Below are positions 62,852 through 64,000 of a stretch of 64,000 nucleotides of DNA, one piece after another (positions within the stretch are counted from its first letter, which is position 1; each line of letters begins with the position of its first letter). The DNA comes from Bacteroidota bacterium (GTDB lineage Bacteria; Bacteroidota; Bacteroidia; B-17B0; Aurantibacillaceae). The notes under the pieces are model-generated. The model was not told the origin of the DNA, made no database searches, and was given only the letters and a program-made list of their open reading frames with translations. The translations under genes were made by a program, and so were the position numbers. Location: positions 1 through 64,000 of the forward strand of contig JACCXH010000026.1 of the NCBI GenBank assembly GCA_013697245.1. The letters are read 5' to 3'.

Positions 62852-63810
62852 TCTTAAAACCAATAAATAACCTCGATCAGTTTACTGAAAAAGCAGAACC
62901 CTTAATGGGTGTTTTTGCAAGTAAAAAATGGTTGGCAATTTATGGCGATCAACTGCAGTTGATTGGTATTTATAAAGACGAACATCAATTAATTGGTGGT
63001 TTTTATTTTTTGAAGACAAAAAAATATGGTTTTAATTTTTTGAAATTGCCGCCATATACACCTCACTGTGGTTTATTTTTCATTTCAGAAAGTACAAATC
63101 AATCATCCAGCAATAATTTTTCTAAAGAGGTGATGAACGATATCTGTTCTTATTTTACCCAACAAAAAAGTTCTTTGACCATTCTTGCTTTTCCTTCTGC
63201 GATCATCGATCTGCAGCCGTTCATCTGGAATAAATATAAAGTAATTCCAAATTATACATACCGTATTAATTTAGAAAATAGCATCGAAAATATTAAAGCC
63301 AATTTTGATACCAAGAACAGAAACGTTATTAATAAAGCAATAAAAGAAGAAGTTATAGTTACAGAAAATTTTTTAAAACCCGACGAGCTTTATACTTTTT
63401 TTAAAGGTTCTTTAAAATTAGCAGGCGCCAATATTTACGAGGAAGAACTAAAAAATATTTTCCTAAATTTTTCCGATTCCTCTAATTCCTTTGCACTTGC
63501 TGCCACAAAACAAAACAATTTTTTAGGAGTTGTATTTTGTGTGTATGATAAGAATACTTGCTATTACCTTTTGGGTGGCGTTAACAAAAATGCAGGTGTT
63601 GCCGGGATCAATAATTTACTGATACAAAAAAGTATTGAAAAAGCAAAAACCATTGGCTGTAAAACTTTTGATTTTGAAGGCTCGATGCTAAAAGGTGTTG
63701 AGAAATTCTTCAGAGGTTTTGGTCCGGAATTGATTCCGTATTATACAGTTAATAAAGCTACTTTACCATTAGAGATACTTTTAAAATATAAAAAAAGAGA
63801 GATATTTTAA
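62848..63810 (+). CDS. FemAB/GNAT-like acetyltransferase_6 protein
   Basis: The product is 320 residues from GTG 62848. The fold is indicated by IIDLQPFIWNKYKVIPNYTYRINLENSIENIKANFDTKNRNVINKAIKEEVIV and FFKGSLKLAGANI, then FLGVVFCVYDKNTCYYLLGGVNKNAGVAGINNLLIQKSIEKAKTIGCKTFDFEGSMLKGVEKFFRGFGPELIPYYTV, the FemAB-type C-terminal half. Such proteins transfer an amino acid from aminoacyl-tRNA or an acyl group to a sugar or lipid. In a polysaccharide locus an amide- or amino-acid-substituted sugar is possible. The following gene is of similar type. Confidence 0.82.
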   Translation: MILKPINNLDQFTEKAEPLMGVFASKKWLAIYGDQLQLIGIYKDEHQLIGGFYFLKTKKYGFNFLKLPPYTPHCGLFFISESTNQSSSNNFSKEVMNDICSYFTQQKSSLTILAFPSAIIDLQPFIWNKYKVIPNYTYRINLENSIENIKANFDTKNRNVINKAIKEEVIVTENFLKPDELYTFFKGSLKLAGANIYEEELKNIFLNFSDSSNSFALAATKQNNFLGVVFCVYDKNTCYYLLGGVNKNAGVAGINNLLIQKSIEKAKTIGCKTFDFEGSMLKGVEKFFRGFGPELIPYYTVNKATLPLEILLKYKKREIF

Positions 63811-63813
63811 GTA

Positions 63814-64000
63814 ATGGAAGTAAATCACATAAAACATGATGATATTGATCTCAAAAAGTGGGATAACACAGTGTTGTCATCTGCAACTCCTTTAGTATTT
63901 GCCCAATCATTTTATTTAAATGCAACTTCTCCCAAATGGGATGCCTTGGTTATTGGCGATTATGACAGTATCTTTCCTTTAACTGCCAAAACCAAACTAG
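63814..64000 (+). CDS. FemAB-like protein, N-terminal part (cut by window edge)
   Basis: An open frame from ATG 63814 continues to the end of the window (62 codons): MEVNHIKHDDIDLKKWDNTV, then LVFAQSFYLNATSPKWDALVIGDYDSIFPLTAK. This resembles the start of FemAB-like proteins (LYAxSWYLD...WDALV..DY...PL). It starts three bases after the preceding gene and is probably in the same operon. The rest is beyond the right edge. Confidence 0.75.
   Translation, partial: MEVNHIKHDDIDLKKWDNTVLSSATPLVFAQSFYLNATSPKWDALVIGDYDSIFPLTAKTKL

Overview
The window looks like a chromosomal segment of a low-GC Bacteroidota bacterium (class Bacteroidia, order not resolvable from sequence alone). The signs are: Bacteroidota-type promoters (TTTG, 19 bases, TAnnTTTG) in front of two operons, a type IX secretion C-terminal sorting domain on a secreted hydrolase, DUF5723/OmpA and TSP3-repeat envelope proteins, few Shine-Dalgarno sequences, and frequent TTG/GTG starts. 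All assignments were made by reading the sequence; no database search was run.

Layout. (1) 1-10705, minus strand: the transcription/translation operon in the order tRNA-Thr(TGT), tRNA-Tyr, tRNA-Gly, tRNA-Thr(GGT), tuf, tRNA-Trp, secE, nusG, rplK, rplA, rplJ, rplL, rpoB, rpoC (rpoC is cut by the left edge). A consensus promoter lies upstream of the first tRNA, an intrinsic terminator or attenuator lies between rplL and rpoB, and a second, damaged copy of the 3' half of tRNA-Thr(GGT) carries an 18-bp palindrome in its T loop. (2) 10858-17474: an RsmB/RsmF-type rRNA methyltransferase, recX, an atypical SDR enzyme, and two envelope proteins with SPOR-like repeats. (3) 17475-20463: a 3-kb accessory island between two convergent genes, framed by inverted ~90-bp composite repeats. 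It holds a DUF6934-like gene with a small partner ORF, a small membrane-protein gene, two related attC-like palindromic sites, and an IS110-family element. The element's non-coding end encodes a structured RNA with four readable guide segments, a bridge RNA. (4) 20464-41433: household and envelope genes: a propeller/PAS/PP2C regulator, YceI, a Cys/Met-metabolism PLP enzyme, a YfhO-like protein, an acyltransferase, a LOG-family protein, prfA, DUF2142, a DUF5723-TSP3-OmpA protein, a T9SS-sorted serine hydrolase, a histidine kinase with response regulator, a YiiX-like pseudoenzyme, and an O-methyltransferase. (5) 41536-64000: a large surface-polysaccharide locus. The leftward half encodes a Wzm/Wzt ABC exporter, methyltransferase and dioxygenase tailoring enzymes, and part of the CMP-pseudaminic acid pathway (PseB, PseF, a double-GNAT protein, PseI). 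The rightward half starts at a consensus promoter near 52607 and encodes methyltransferases and many glycosyltransferases (GT2, GT4, GT8-like, GT11), ending in FemAB/GNAT-like genes that run off the right edge.

How the parts work together: region 1 makes the core of RNA polymerase, several ribosomal proteins, EF-Tu and a Sec subunit. Region 5 would build sugar-nucleotide precursors including pseudaminic acid, assemble and tailor a glycan, and export it by the ABC route. The most unusual material is the 17.5-20.5 kb island. The IS110 guides (left target, right target, left donor, right donor) each match the expected junction sequence, and together they identify the element ends, a TG core, and the palindromic target before insertion.
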